The notes below the pieces were generated by a model. The model worked only from the letters and a program-made list of their open reading frames with translations. It did not search any database and was not told where the DNA came from. Source: an uncultured Amphritea sp. (lineage in GTDB: Bacteria > Pseudomonadota > Gammaproteobacteria > Pseudomonadales > Balneatricaceae). Taken from it: a stretch of 64,000 bases of DNA. Within the stretch, counting starts at the first letter, position 1. The number at the start of each line of letters is the position of its first letter. The stretch is from contig NZ_CAKZLP010000035.1 of the NCBI RefSeq assembly GCF_937127095.1, positions 1 to 64,000 of the forward strand. The letters run 5' to 3'. The position numbers were made by a program, and so were the translations under genes. Below, piece by piece: positions 7,456 to 16,533 of this stretch.

Positions 7456-9257
7456 TGAGGCCGTCAGCTAGTCCACTCCTCAACCCGACGGGGATGCTGG
7501 ATAAACGAGTGCAACCCGCATGGGATCAACTCGAGCAGGTGCGTCAGCTTCTGCCCCAGATTGCCCATGTCTCTTACTATCTCGAATCAATCTTCAATCT
7601 GGATCGTAATCTCTCTCTTCTCGAAGATGAGAATGTCGACCATCATATCCTCAAAGATATCCAAATCTTCCAAGGCGCCAATGCCTATGAAACCGCTGTG
7701 GCTGAAGGGTATGTCGGAGACGTCACTTCCTGGCTGGCTTCTCTTGTGGGTCCCCGGGGACCAACAGGCCCTGCCGGCGTAGCAGACACGGCTACTCTGA
7801 CCGCTCTTCAAAATGATATTGATACGGCCGAAGCATCCGCTGCCGCGGCAAGTGCTCTCGCTGCCAGTGTGTCTTCTCAGCTGGGTCTCATGGCTCCAGC
7901 AACACTTCTCCAGGCCCTGGAAGATCAAGTTGCTTTGGATATTACGCAATCTGAGACTGATACCCTTGCGGCCGTAAACCTATTAATCGACGATTTTATC
8001 GATTCGACTGAAGCCCAGACGATCGCTGAAACCGTATTTGATTCTGAGATTGTAGCCCGGGAAGCTTTGATCGCCGCTAATGGTGTATCGATCGCTTCAG
8101 CAGATGCCCTCATTGCAGGACTTCGGACAGACCACGATGCTCTAGGTACTGCATATGCTGCGTATGTTTTGCAGAATGATACCGACATTGCCCGGATTGC
8201 GGTGCTTGAAGCTTCTGATGCAACTCGAGCTGCAGATATTATCTCAATCCAGACTGTAAACTCGAGCCAGGCTTCAGATCTTACTTCCCTGACAGCGACG
8301 ACTGATACCCACGAAGCTGAGATCACATCTCTACAAACTGTGCAGGGTAGCCAAGCTTCATCGATTAATGTGCTTCAAGTAGCCAATAACGACAACAACG
8401 CCGCTATTGTGGTTTTGCAGAATACCCAGACAAGTCAGGGCACTTCGATTGCGTCTCTTCAGACCAGCGTCACAGCAAATGCGACTGCAGCCTCAAACGC
8501 TCAAAGTACAGCTGATGGTGCTGTATCTTCTGCTGCTACAAATACAGCATCAATTGTCATTGAACAAAATACCCGGGCAGCTGCTGATACAGCAAACGCA
8601 AACTCAATTGCAATTGTTTCAGCGACTGCTGCCGGCAACACTGCCTCGATTACAACCAATGCCAATGCCATTGCAGATATTGAAGGTAATTTAGTAGCGA
8701 CTTACGCTATCGTCGTTGATGGTGGCGGTAATGGTGCGTTTATCTCTCTTGAGGACGGTATATCAACACCGTCCAAAATTACACTGAGCGCTTCCCTCAT
8801 TGAATTAAACGGTAACGTACTAATCGACGGTACCGTTACAACTACTCAAGTAGGCAACGACGCTATTACTGAGCGCCTAGTTACAAATGATACTTCAAAT
8901 CGACCAATCAGTGCGGTTCAGGCGTACACTGAAATCGAGAGCGTTGCTTACAACAAAGCCATTGCTGCTTCAGACATTCGGATTGATCTTCATGTCCAAC
9001 ATACTCGAACAACCACTTCTGGGGAATATGCACCAAATATCAGAGTAAAACGTAATGGTGTAGTTCAAACTCTTGGATCTTTCCATTTCTATCGAGTAGG
9101 TCTCTTTTTGCACTCTGAATTTGTTTCGATTACCATTCCTGGAACTGCAGCCGGTAGCGCTACTTGGGCAATTGATATGAACGTATCAGATGGCGGTAAT
9201 GTCAGCGGTGTAAGCGTAGTAGCTACCCAATTGGCGATTGAGGAGATTAAACGCTAA
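7455..9257 (+). CDS. Tail appendage/fibre protein with collagen-like segment
   Basis: This protein has 600 residues. Residues 1-95 form a unique head, presumably docking to the tail (SYYLESIFNLDRNLSLLEDE). Around residue 98 there is a short collagen-like GPRGPTGPAG. Residues about 110-405 are an extended coiled-coil/shaft rich in Ala, Ser, Thr and Gln with recurring S-L-Q-T and A-S-I units. The rest is a beta-rich C-terminal domain (from about 420: VDGGGNGAFISLEDGIS; then TTTSGEYAPNIRVKRNG). This is the classic architecture of a trimeric virion fibre. It corresponds by position to N4 tail appendage genes. Stop and next start overlap (TAATG), joining it to the 9257 gene. Confidence 0.75.
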   Translation: MRPSASPLLNPTGMLDKRVQPAWDQLEQVRQLLPQIAHVSYYLESIFNLDRNLSLLEDENVDHHILKDIQIFQGANAYETAVAEGYVGDVTSWLASLVGPRGPTGPAGVADTATLTALQNDIDTAEASAAAASALAASVSSQLGLMAPATLLQALEDQVALDITQSETDTLAAVNLLIDDFIDSTEAQTIAETVFDSEIVAREALIAANGVSIASADALIAGLRTDHDALGTAYAAYVLQNDTDIARIAVLEASDATRAADIISIQTVNSSQASDLTSLTATTDTHEAEITSLQTVQGSQASSINVLQVANNDNNAAIVVLQNTQTSQGTSIASLQTSVTANATAASNAQSTADGAVSSAATNTASIVIEQNTRAAADTANANSIAIVSATAAGNTASITTNANAIADIEGNLVATYAIVVDGGGNGAFISLEDGISTPSKITLSASLIELNGNVLIDGTVTTTQVGNDAITERLVTNDTSNRPISAVQAYTEIESVAYNKAIAASDIRIDLHVQHTRTTTSGEYAPNIRVKRNGVVQTLGSFHFYRVGLFLHSEFVSITIPGTAAGSATWAIDMNVSDGGNVSGVSVVATQLAIEEIKR

Positions 9258-10036
9258 TGCGAGTTGCTTTGTTTGATAGTAACCATAATCCAGTGAAAAT
9301 CATGGATGGGCCAATGCGTCATTTTGATGCCAATGTGCCGGCAGGTGGCTATTGGCGCGAAGTTCCTCATTACGTGAAGTATCTCCAGGATGTGCCTGAT
9401 TCGAGTACGTTACCAGTTTGGCCAACACGCTGGATCAATGCCTTAGACGACAGCTCAAATCTACTAGATGCAGAAATTTATACAGATAACGCTGGATCCG
9501 TGACACTTTCAGCTCCGGCGGGTCTGACAATCAAAACCGCTGATATGGTCGAACATGTCGAATCAGGCGGGAACATTACAATTGTGTTTCCCCAGGAGGG
9601 AAGCCAATATATCTGCATTGAAGAGAATGGAAAAAACCCTTTCTCGAGACAGATCGATGTAATTTTCCAATCCACGTATGCGGACCAACTCAAAAAAACT
9701 GTCGACAGTGAAAGAGATCTGCGTCTTGTAGCGGACATAACTGTCGGGGCGATTACGTTGGATGGGGACCTGACGGCTCAAAAGAATATTGCTGAAGCCG
9801 CAACGCTTGGTGCATTTGAGGTTTTAGGCGGTAATGCTAGTTGGAGTATCAATTGGATTACTGCAACAAACACTGTAGTTTCTTTGACTGCTGCAGAGCT
9901 CAGAGCATTTGCTCAGGCAATTAGTGTTCGTCGAGAAACTGAATATGCTGCAGCACGAACCGCAAAAGACAACATTGCTGTCGCGGCAAACCGGATAGCT
10001 GCCGATGCCGCTCTTGCAACTTATCTTGGTTCCTGA
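9257..10036 (+). CDS. Fibre-associated protein with DUF4376-like C-terminus
   Basis: The 259-residue protein starts by overlap with the fibre gene. Residues 1-150 look beta-rich (MRVALFDSNHNPVKIMDG; GNITIVFPQEGSQYICIEEN) with no recognised domain. The last ~60 residues, WITATNTVVSLTAAELRAFA followed by an Ala/Arg-rich helix, resemble DUF4376, a module common at the ends of tail-fibre and fibre-assembly genes. It is probably a fibre tip, fibre chaperone or accessory virion protein; the sequence does not decide between these. Confidence 0.6.
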   Translation: MRVALFDSNHNPVKIMDGPMRHFDANVPAGGYWREVPHYVKYLQDVPDSSTLPVWPTRWINALDDSSNLLDAEIYTDNAGSVTLSAPAGLTIKTADMVEHVESGGNITIVFPQEGSQYICIEENGKNPFSRQIDVIFQSTYADQLKKTVDSERDLRLVADITVGAITLDGDLTAQKNIAEAATLGAFEVLGGNASWSINWITATNTVVSLTAAELRAFAQAISVRRETEYAAARTAKDNIAVAANRIAADAALATYLGS

Positions 10037-10101
10037 TCTTGACTTAATGGGTCCATCTGGGCCAATTGCGTATTCTAAGTTTCAAACCGAGGATTATTGA
10101 A

Positions 10102-10383
10102 ATGTCTGATCTGGCTACTGCAAGCGATGCTGAAATTCTTGCTGCAATCCAAGAACGCTCAAACTCAAAGATTGAAGCAGCTCTCCCGCATATCGAGAAG
10201 CTGATTGAAATCTTGAACCCGGAAAGAAGTGTTTTGCAACACACTGCCGCTGAAGGCGCTGGTCGAGGCGTGTATCAGTCTTGTGCTACGTTCAAGAAAA
10301 TCTCTGAACAGCTCAAAGCTCTACAGGAAAAGCAAACAGGTGATGCCGCGACTCCAACACCTCAGCCGACTCCCCAAGCTTAA
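10102..10383 (+). CDS. Small helical protein, unknown
   Basis: The start is placed at ATG 10102 (MSDLATASDAEILAAIQERS) because GAGGA precedes it; an upstream in-frame ATG at 10066 lacks such a site. The 93 residues are mostly helix with heptad-like hydrophobics (IEAALPHIEKLIEILNPERS and KKISEQLKALQEKQ) and end in a Pro/Thr/Gln tail (TPTPQPTPQA). It lies in the region where N4-like phages keep small lysis or tail-assembly genes, and has no membrane segment. I do not recognise the family. Confidence 0.6.
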   Translation: MSDLATASDAEILAAIQERSNSKIEAALPHIEKLIEILNPERSVLQHTAAEGAGRGVYQSCATFKKISEQLKALQEKQTGDAATPTPQPTPQA

Positions 10384-10406
10384 ACTAAACCAGGAAAGAT
10401 CTCCCA

Positions 10407-10832
10407 ATGCCTGAACTAGATCCTTTGGTGGCGTACGTTCACCGAATTCAAACCCTCGAACATAATATCCAACGCACTTTTGAACGTGCGATGGTTCAAC
10501 ACCCAGAGCCTGGCAAAGACAATTTGACTCTTGACCAGGCTTTGATGCTTCTCGTTGATGCCTATGGTACCAAAGGCGAAGAAGGCCAGAAACGCGGCCT
10601 TCTCGTTGGCAACTTCAGAACTATGTTCGATGCCTACCGCGTCCAGACATTCTCTACGATCGATAAGCGTAATGCTTTGGTTCAAAGAGCCCAAGCCATG
10701 GCTAAGAGTAAAGATCCTGACGAGAAAGAATGGGAACAACAGGTTCTCGCCGAAGCTCGCCTTAAACGAGATAACGAGAATAAATCGACACAAGCCCCAG
10801 ATTTAGTTATGGAGCCAATTAAACCGGAATAA
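10407..10832 (+). CDS. Hypothetical helical protein
   Basis: This 141-residue, highly charged helical protein starts MPELDPLVAYVHRIQTLEHN. Segments LDQALMLLVDAYGTKGEEG and TIDKRNALVQRAQAMAKSKD form amphipathic helices. There are no Cys residues, membrane segments or known motifs. It lies 10 bases before the endolysin gene and is probably cotranscribed with the lysis genes. Function is unknown. Confidence 0.6.
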   Translation: MPELDPLVAYVHRIQTLEHNIQRTFERAMVQHPEPGKDNLTLDQALMLLVDAYGTKGEEGQKRGLLVGNFRTMFDAYRVQTFSTIDKRNALVQRAQAMAKSKDPDEKEWEQQVLAEARLKRDNENKSTQAPDLVMEPIKPE

Positions 10833-10842
10833 GGGTACCAAC

Positions 10843-11427
10843 ATGTGGCAGTGGATTGTAAGTCTTTTGCGCTTGAATAAAGTACCGGCAATCCCGGAGC
10901 CTACAGTTTCTGAAGAAGATCTAGTGGAAGGTACCGTTATGACTGATAATCTCAATTGGCAGAATGATCGACAAATCGACGAGATCATCATCCACAGCAG
11001 CGCAACCCGACCATCTCTTTATGTAAATACGAAGATCATACGTAAATGGCATACAGATCCTAAACCCCAAGGACGAGGATGGTCTGATATCGGTTATGCT
11101 TATGTAATTGTGCGCTCTGGTAAAACCGAGCTTGGACGTGATCTTGATGATGATGGCTTTGTCGAAGATGATATTGGAGCACACGCCTTCGGATGGAACA
11201 CCAACTCAATTGGGATCTGTCTTGTTGGTGGGGTGGCCGAAGACGGTAAAACCCCTGAAGCTAATTTCACCGAATCACAAATGGCTGCCTTGGGGGCACT
11301 AGTTGTCTCCTTGAAACAGCGTTACCCTAATGCGCGGGTCATGGGACACCGCGACACCGGGGCGAATAAAGCTTGTCCCAGTTTTGACGTGGCAGATTGG
11401 CTCGCCAAATACGAGTTAGCCGCATAA
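10843..11427 (+). CDS. Endolysin: N-acetylmuramoyl-L-alanine amidase (T7 lysozyme-like)
   Basis: This 194-residue protein has an Amidase_2 / T7-lysozyme pattern. IIIHSSAT gives zinc ligand His51; GHRDTGANKACPSFD gives His169 and Cys178; IGYAYVIV contains the usual Tyr; NSIGICLVGG is the core strand. It would cleave the amide bond between MurNAc and L-alanine of peptidoglycan at lysis. In T7 the same protein also binds RNA polymerase, which is noteworthy in a phage with two T7-type polymerases. Residues 1-32 are an extra segment starting with a Trp/Leu-rich stretch (MWQWIVSLLRL). A second start at Met33 has its own GGAAGG site, so two forms are possible. N4 itself uses a muramidase, so the lysis enzyme here differs. 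Confidence 0.9.
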   Translation: MWQWIVSLLRLNKVPAIPEPTVSEEDLVEGTVMTDNLNWQNDRQIDEIIIHSSATRPSLYVNTKIIRKWHTDPKPQGRGWSDIGYAYVIVRSGKTELGRDLDDDGFVEDDIGAHAFGWNTNSIGICLVGGVAEDGKTPEANFTESQMAALGALVVSLKQRYPNARVMGHRDTGANKACPSFDVADWLAKYELAA

Positions 11428-11439
11428 GGAGATCTTCCA

Positions 11440-11895
11440 ATGGACTTTCTACGGAAATACGCTGCACTAATCTTTTCGCTCGTGGCTCTCGGCATTTCGG
11501 GCTGCACCTCTCTTGGGCTTCAGCCGCTGCCGAATCCATACGCTGATTTGGAAACAAACGCCGAAAAAGCATATGCGACTGTTCTCACGTTTGGCGCCGC
11601 GCAAGACACCGTCATCAGTGTCTGTGACACCGTTCAGCCTGATGAACCTGAAGCACCTGTTTGCGTTCAGCTTATTACGTCTGAGCAAGTTCTCAGACCT
11701 GCCGTCACAGCTGCCGCCCGTATCGGCGCAGAATATGCTGACGTTGACGCTCGCATTAAGGCCCTGGGTCCTGATGCCCCATCAGAGTGGTTGGTTATTG
11801 CCGCAAGCTCTGCAGGTGATCTGGCCGAAGCATTCGGCCCGATTCGAGATGATGTAGAAGACTTCATCGAAACCGCCGGCGAGCTCGTCAACTAA
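11440..11895 (+). CDS. Lipoprotein, possible outer-membrane spanin
   Basis: The 151-residue protein has a type II signal peptide: charged start MDFLRKYAAL, hydrophobic core, and lipobox GISGC with Cys22 as lipidation site. The mature part is acidic and helical with two further cysteines (SVCDTVQPDEPEAPVC). It follows the endolysin gene by 12 bases, the usual place for spanin genes that disrupt the outer membrane at lysis. No separate inner-membrane spanin was found next to it. It is longer than most outer spanins, so another lipoprotein role is possible. Confidence 0.7.
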   Translation: MDFLRKYAALIFSLVALGISGCTSLGLQPLPNPYADLETNAEKAYATVLTFGAAQDTVISVCDTVQPDEPEAPVCVQLITSEQVLRPAVTAAARIGAEYADVDARIKALGPDAPSEWLVIAASSAGDLAEAFGPIRDDVEDFIETAGELVN

Positions 11896-11934
11896 GCCCG
11901 TCTCTGCCTAAACCCCCTATTAAGGAACAGTATC

Positions 11935-12246
11935 ATGGACATCTTGTCTGTACTCTCGAAAGCAGAAGTCGCCCTGAATCTTCTGCAATCCGTCAAACCC
12001 ATGCTGGGTGACAACGGTAAATACGTCGACATCGCAACTGATGTGATTGGTAAAGCACTCTCTGGGGCCAAGTTCGGCGCCGAAGGTTATGCCGAACTGG
12101 TCAACGAGTTGAATGGCGTCATTGAAGACCTCGAAGCTATGAAAGCCCGCGGCGGCCTGACTGGCAACGACTTCCGCGATGAGATCACCAAGATCCAAAC
12201 TCGTGGCGATATCCTTGATTCGATCAAAGATCGTCTGCAGAGTTAA
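11935..12246 (+). CDS. Small hypothetical protein of the lysis region
   Basis: This 103-residue helical protein starts MDILSVLSKAEVALNLLQSV and ends in a basic segment (IDSIKDRLQS-like). It has AAGGAACAG upstream. It has no transmembrane segment long enough for a typical holin, although its N-terminal helix is amphipathic. It is the last gene before a terminator. Function is unknown. Confidence 0.6.
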   Translation: MDILSVLSKAEVALNLLQSVKPMLGDNGKYVDIATDVIGKALSGAKFGAEGYAELVNELNGVIEDLEAMKARGGLTGNDFRDEITKIQTRGDILDSIKDRLQS

Positions 12247-12248
12247 TA

Positions 12249-12264
12249 ATCGACAATAGTCGAT
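12249..12264. repeat. Small perfect palindrome between lysis genes and terminator
   Basis: ATCGAC and GTCGAT flank the four-base loop AATA. It lies just upstream of the terminator. It may be an operator or part of the terminator structure. Confidence 0.5.
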
Positions 12265-12276
12265 AAATCAGTTAAG

Positions 12277-12306
12277 AGGCAGGTTCTTGCGAGGGCCTGC
12301 CTTTTT
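12277..12306 (+). terminator. Rho-independent terminator after lysis genes
   Basis: AGGCAGG (12277-12283) pairs with CCTGCCT (12296-12302), followed by TTTTT. It separates the tail/lysis block from the portal block. Confidence 0.85.
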
Positions 12307-12321
12307 GTATGGGAGTTCAGT

Positions 12322-12495
12322 ATGGCGCATAGAACACCAGCTGAACTTCCCGACGAGCACCAACTATACGTCCCTGCTGGACATCAGACCTACAAACCCA
12401 TTACAGATTCCCTGTTTCAGGAGCTCTTCCCAAGTTCAGAGTTTCCTAATCAGGAATTTGCTATTATCGAAGAATTCGATACTAGTACCGACTAA
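12322..12495 (+). CDS. 57-residue protein before the portal gene
   Basis: A short frame, MAHRTPAELPDEHQLYVPAG... ending EEFDTSTD, starts at ATG 12322 with GGGAG just upstream. It ends 20 bases before the portal start. It is acidic and rich in Pro, Glu and Phe with no membrane segment. Its codon use is like its neighbours, and it fills an otherwise empty gap. Function is unknown; it could be a small head-assembly protein. Confidence 0.5.
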   Translation: MAHRTPAELPDEHQLYVPAGHQTYKPITDSLFQELFPSSEFPNQEFAIIEEFDTSTD

Positions 12496-12515
12496 TACGA
12501 GTTTCGAGGATCCAA

Positions 12516-14804
12516 ATGGCTGAAGACGTGATGAACTTGGCAGACGACGATGCCCGTTTAGTTGGTAAGGATCCTTTGAGCATTGATGAGGTTAAGCGCG
12601 TTTCCGCGAAAGAGCTTCAAGATAGCAAGAAAAATGGGCAGGGCACCCTCATTAAGTTGACTCCGTGGCAGAACGAACCGCACGTACGCCTCCTGAAAAA
12701 AGATCTCGAAAATGCTAAACCATTCCGGGACAAGCACGTTTCAGAAGTTGAAAAGTGGGACTTGGCTCGAGACGGTGGTCAACATATCCCTAAGCGCCGC
12801 GGCCGATCGACTATTCGTCCTAAGATCGTTCGCCGTCAGGCTGAATGGCGCTACTCAGCTCTAAGTGAGCCTTTCCTGAGTTCAGAGAATATCTTTGATG
12901 TTCATCCGCGCACTTTTGAAGATGCGCCGGCAGCCTCTCAGAATGCGATTCTTATCAACTGGCAGATGAGAACCAAACTGGATCTACCACGATTCATTGC
13001 TGAAGCTGTGCGTGTTTTCGTTGACGAAGGCACTCTTATCATGCGCCCGGGCTGGAGACGTCTTACCGAGATGGTCAACGTTGAACGTCCAGTTTACGAC
13101 TATGTCCAGGTCTTCGAAGGCTCCCAGGAAGAAGCTTTTCTTCAACAGGCCCTCGAGATTCGCGATACGGATCCTTCTCGTTATGAGCAACTCCCCCAAG
13201 AGCTCCAAGACAGCATCAGCTACAGCGAAGAAAACGGAATCACGGCATGGGCAGTTCCCACTGGTCGGACTGAAACCGTCCAGGAAGAGAAGATTATCTA
13301 TAACGAACCTACTCTGGATGTGGTTGATTATCGCAACGTATATATTGATCCTTCCTGCGGTAATGATCCGGAGAAAGCTAACTTCCTCATCTACTCGTTT
13401 GAAACCTCCAAAGCGGAGTTGATGAAGGACAAACGCTATAAGAATCTTGGTTCCGTGAACTATGCCAACGCCGAACACGTGGCGGATACAGAGCACGGCA
13501 CGGAAACCCCTCAGGACTTCAATTTTGATGATGAGTTGCGTAAACGCATTATCGCCTATGAGTATTGGGGTTTTTACGACGTCCACGGTACCGGTGAACT
13601 GGTTCCTATCGTTGCTACCTGGATCAACGATCAAATGATCCGTCTGGAAGAGAATCCTTATCCGGACAAAAAGATCCCATTTATTTTTGAATCCTATTCG
13701 CCCCGCAAACGTTCAGTTTATGGTGAGCCTGACGCTGAGATGCTTTCAGACAACCAAGCTATCGCAGGAGCCCTTACCCGCGGGATGATCGATTTAATGG
13801 GTCGATCAGCGAATAGCCAGCAGGGCATCGCCAAAGGCATGCTGGATATTACTAACCGGCGCCGTTTCCAAAATGGGGAAGACTATGAGTTCAATCCTTC
13901 AGCTCATCCTAGCCAGGGCCTTATGGAGCACAAGTACCCGGAGATTCCTCGCTCAGCTCTCGAACTCCTAAATCTACAGAATAACGATGCCGAGGCCCTC
14001 TCTGGCATTAAAGCCTTTTCGGGCGGTCTATCTGGCGAAAACTTTGGTAAAGTAGCGGCCGGCATCGAAGGTCTGGTTGATGCGACAGCCAAGCGTGAGA
14101 TGGATATCCTTCGTCGTTTGGCCGAGGCTTTCAAGAAAGTCGGTATTAAGTTCGTTTCTATGAATCAGGTATTCCTGTCTGATAAAGAGATCGTACGAGT
14201 TACCAATTCCAAGTTCGTTCCTATTCGCCGCGATGAGATCCAGGGTCAGTTCGACATGATTGTCGACATTTCGACTCCTGAGATTGACCAGCGAAAAGCA
14301 CAACAGCTTGGCTTCATGCTTCAGACTATGGGTCCTAATTTGGATCTTGAGATGCAAAAACTGATTCTCGGTAAAATTGCCAAGCTCCAGAAAATGCCTG
14401 AGCTTGAGCAGCAGATCAAAGAATATGAACCTCAGCCCGACCCAGTCGAGCAGAAGAAGAAAGAGCTCGAAGTTGCTGAACTCGAACATGAGATTGCACT
14501 TACACGAGCCAAGACAGCCAAAACGAATGCCGAAACTGAGAAGATTATGGCAGAAGCTGATTCGATCGATCTCGAGACAGAGAACGACGCTGCCGGTATT
14601 ACACACTCTCGGGATATGGAAAGGCAGGCTGGTCAAGCCCGCGGGAACCAGGATCTACAGATCACCAAAGCTCTTACGTCGCCAAAAAAAGAAGGCGAAA
14701 CTGAGCCTGATATTGAAGCTGCTTTTGGATTTGGTGAACTTTCCAAGAGAATGGATGATGCGAAAAATCGTCAACCAGCTCAACCTGTACCGTTGACAGT
14801 GTAA
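12516..14804 (+). CDS. Portal protein (N4 gp59-like)
   Basis: This 762-residue protein is close in size to the large N4 portal. The N-terminal part has an acidic/basic clip-like region (KPFRDKHVSEVEKWDLARDG; IPKRRGRSTIRPKIVRRQAE). The middle is typical of portal wing and stem (FVDEGTLIMRPGWRRL; LDVVDYRNVYIDPSCGND; IIAYEYWGFYDVHGTGE; GALTRGMIDLMGRSANSQQG). The C-terminal crown is a long Glu/Lys/Ala coiled coil (VEQKKKELEVAELEHEIALT). It forms the dodecameric ring through which DNA enters and exits. It sits upstream of gp58-, gp57- and capsid-like genes exactly as in N4. Confidence 0.88.
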   Translation: MAEDVMNLADDDARLVGKDPLSIDEVKRVSAKELQDSKKNGQGTLIKLTPWQNEPHVRLLKKDLENAKPFRDKHVSEVEKWDLARDGGQHIPKRRGRSTIRPKIVRRQAEWRYSALSEPFLSSENIFDVHPRTFEDAPAASQNAILINWQMRTKLDLPRFIAEAVRVFVDEGTLIMRPGWRRLTEMVNVERPVYDYVQVFEGSQEEAFLQQALEIRDTDPSRYEQLPQELQDSISYSEENGITAWAVPTGRTETVQEEKIIYNEPTLDVVDYRNVYIDPSCGNDPEKANFLIYSFETSKAELMKDKRYKNLGSVNYANAEHVADTEHGTETPQDFNFDDELRKRIIAYEYWGFYDVHGTGELVPIVATWINDQMIRLEENPYPDKKIPFIFESYSPRKRSVYGEPDAEMLSDNQAIAGALTRGMIDLMGRSANSQQGIAKGMLDITNRRRFQNGEDYEFNPSAHPSQGLMEHKYPEIPRSALELLNLQNNDAEALSGIKAFSGGLSGENFGKVAAGIEGLVDATAKREMDILRRLAEAFKKVGIKFVSMNQVFLSDKEIVRVTNSKFVPIRRDEIQGQFDMIVDISTPEIDQRKAQQLGFMLQTMGPNLDLEMQKLILGKIAKLQKMPELEQQIKEYEPQPDPVEQKKKELEVAELEHEIALTRAKTAKTNAETEKIMAEADSIDLETENDAAGITHSRDMERQAGQARGNQDLQITKALTSPKKEGETEPDIEAAFGFGELSKRMDDAKNRQPAQPVPLTV

Positions 14805-14866
14805 TCAGATTAAATCATTAATCCCGACTATTAGCCAACTAACCCAAGAAAGTAGGAACTCCCACT

Positions 14867-15214
14867 ATGTCCGAATCTGAAATCCAAGAGATCGAAGTTA
14901 ATATTGAAGATCTCCAGCAACACGTCGATCGGCGTGATGTTTTGAAACGTCTCAGTAATAATGCCGATTTCCAGCGTATTGTTGAAGAAGAGTATTTCAA
15001 AGACGAAGCGTCTCGGATGCTTCTACTCCGGGATGACCCCAATCTCCCCGCGGACAAGAAAGCATTCCTGGAAGCCGACCTCTACGGCCCCGGCGCGTTT
15101 AAGCGCTATCTCTCTACGATCATGGTGATGGGCAACATTGCTGAACAGCAGATCGAAGAACTGAAAGAAACCATGGATGAGATCCATGAAGACATGCAGG
15201 CGGAGGATAGCTAA
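14867..15214 (+). CDS. N4 gp58-like small head protein
   Basis: This 115-residue, strongly acidic helical protein starts MSESEIQEIEVNIEDLQQHV. The middle contains EEEYFKDEASRMLLLRDDPN and FLEADLYGPGAFKRYLSTIM, and it ends in an acidic helix. Its place between portal and scaffold-like gene and its size match N4 gp58. Its leader has the ACCCAAGAA motif. It overlaps the next start by TAATG. It is likely a head-assembly or internal protein; the biochemical role is unknown. Confidence 0.6.
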   Translation: MSESEIQEIEVNIEDLQQHVDRRDVLKRLSNNADFQRIVEEEYFKDEASRMLLLRDDPNLPADKKAFLEADLYGPGAFKRYLSTIMVMGNIAEQQIEELKETMDEIHEDMQAEDS

Positions 15215-16506
15215 TGGCCGATCCAGCCGTCAAAGACCCCGAAGATGAAGTTGTAACCGACCCAGCTGGTGAAACCCCGCCAGCCGAGACGCCACCTGCC
15301 GGCGAAGCCGGCAAGGAAGGCGGCGACGGCGGTGAACAAGAAGTCCAACCCACAGAAGATAATCAAGCCCCTGCGCCTGAAGATCTCTTATCGATGTCTG
15401 ACGAAGACTTCGAAAAGATGGAACAGCCCCCTACTCCGTCCGAAACCCCTGAAGGAACTGAACCTCCGGAAGGTAGGGAGAAGGGGGCTGCCCCGGTTGA
15501 GGATCCAAAGAAGGAAGTAACGCAGCCTTCGGAAACTCCCGGGGATGAACCTAAGCCTGAAGCCAAAGCAGAAGGCGGCGAGCCAGACAAGGATAAGGAC
15601 AAAGCACCTGCTCCTGCTGGTTCTGATGAGCCAATAACGGCCGATAAAAAGGCTGAAATATACGACGCTGTCTTCTCTGGTTTTAAAGCCAATGGCAAAG
15701 ACATTCAAGTTGAGACCCCTGAGGAAGCTGTACGGCTGATGCAGATGGGCGCCGGTTTTGTTAAATACCAGCAAAAAGTCCGTCCAGCACTCGCTATTCA
15801 GCAAACTCTGGATCACAACAAAATCGATAATAATCAGCTAAACTTTCTTATTGATTGCGCAAACGGGAAAGTTGATGCTATTAAGAAACTTGTTCGCGAT
15901 GCGAAGTTGGAACCGTACGACATAGAAAATACGGATGCAGCTCGTAGCGCAGACAAAGAATATCGTCCCACGAACCACCTGGTGAGTGACAAGGACGTCG
16001 CATTAACCGAGAACATCGGTACAGTCCAAGGGACCCCGAACGGTGATGCGATCTTGAGAACAATCCAAAAGGATTGGGACGATGACAGTAGGAACAGGCT
16101 TGTCGAGGATCCTGAGATCCTTCCTATCCTCGTTCGCCAAAAGGACTCTGGGGTCTATGACCAGATTACTTCTGAGGTGAACCGACGACAAACTCTGGGA
16201 ACACTGGCCAACAACGTATCCTGGCTGGACGCCTACTACCAAGTAGGATCCGATTTGGAGAAAAGTGGCGCTTTTAGCACTGGGTCCGAGTCTACGAGCT
16301 CACCCTCAACGGAAACAGCAACCACGCCAGCAGAATCGAAGGTTATCGAAACAGCAGCTGCAAAGAAGAAAGCCGCCGCAGGTGGTGACCCTTCAGGAGT
16401 AGCACCGGTGAAACAAGCACCAGCTGTCCAGCCCAAAGTCGATGCGTCCGTTATGGACATGTCAGATGAGGACTTCGCCAAACTGGAAGAAAAACTGCTC
16501 GGCTAG
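15214..16506 (+). CDS. Scaffold-like protein (N4 gp57-like)
   Basis: This 430-residue acidic protein has a long disordered Pro/Glu/Ala-rich N-terminal half (about residues 1-145), a folded helical middle (about 150-330, e.g. AEIYDAVFSGFKANGKDIQ and VRLMQMGAGFVKYQQKVRP) and an Ala/Thr-rich tail. A short motif occurs twice: LLSMSDEDFEKMEQ near residue 57 and MDMSDEDFAKLEEKLLG at the very C-terminus. Its place directly before the capsid gene, low complexity and acidic helices are typical of scaffolding proteins that shape the prohead. The C-terminal helix is where scaffolds usually bind the capsid protein. Confidence 0.65.
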   Translation: MADPAVKDPEDEVVTDPAGETPPAETPPAGEAGKEGGDGGEQEVQPTEDNQAPAPEDLLSMSDEDFEKMEQPPTPSETPEGTEPPEGREKGAAPVEDPKKEVTQPSETPGDEPKPEAKAEGGEPDKDKDKAPAPAGSDEPITADKKAEIYDAVFSGFKANGKDIQVETPEEAVRLMQMGAGFVKYQQKVRPALAIQQTLDHNKIDNNQLNFLIDCANGKVDAIKKLVRDAKLEPYDIENTDAARSADKEYRPTNHLVSDKDVALTENIGTVQGTPNGDAILRTIQKDWDDDSRNRLVEDPEILPILVRQKDSGVYDQITSEVNRRQTLGTLANNVSWLDAYYQVGSDLEKSGAFSTGSESTSSPSTETATTPAESKVIETAAAKKKAAAGGDPSGVAPVKQAPAVQPKVDASVMDMSDEDFAKLEEKLLG

Positions 16507-16533
16507 AGTTGCGCATAAAGAGGAAGTTTTACA

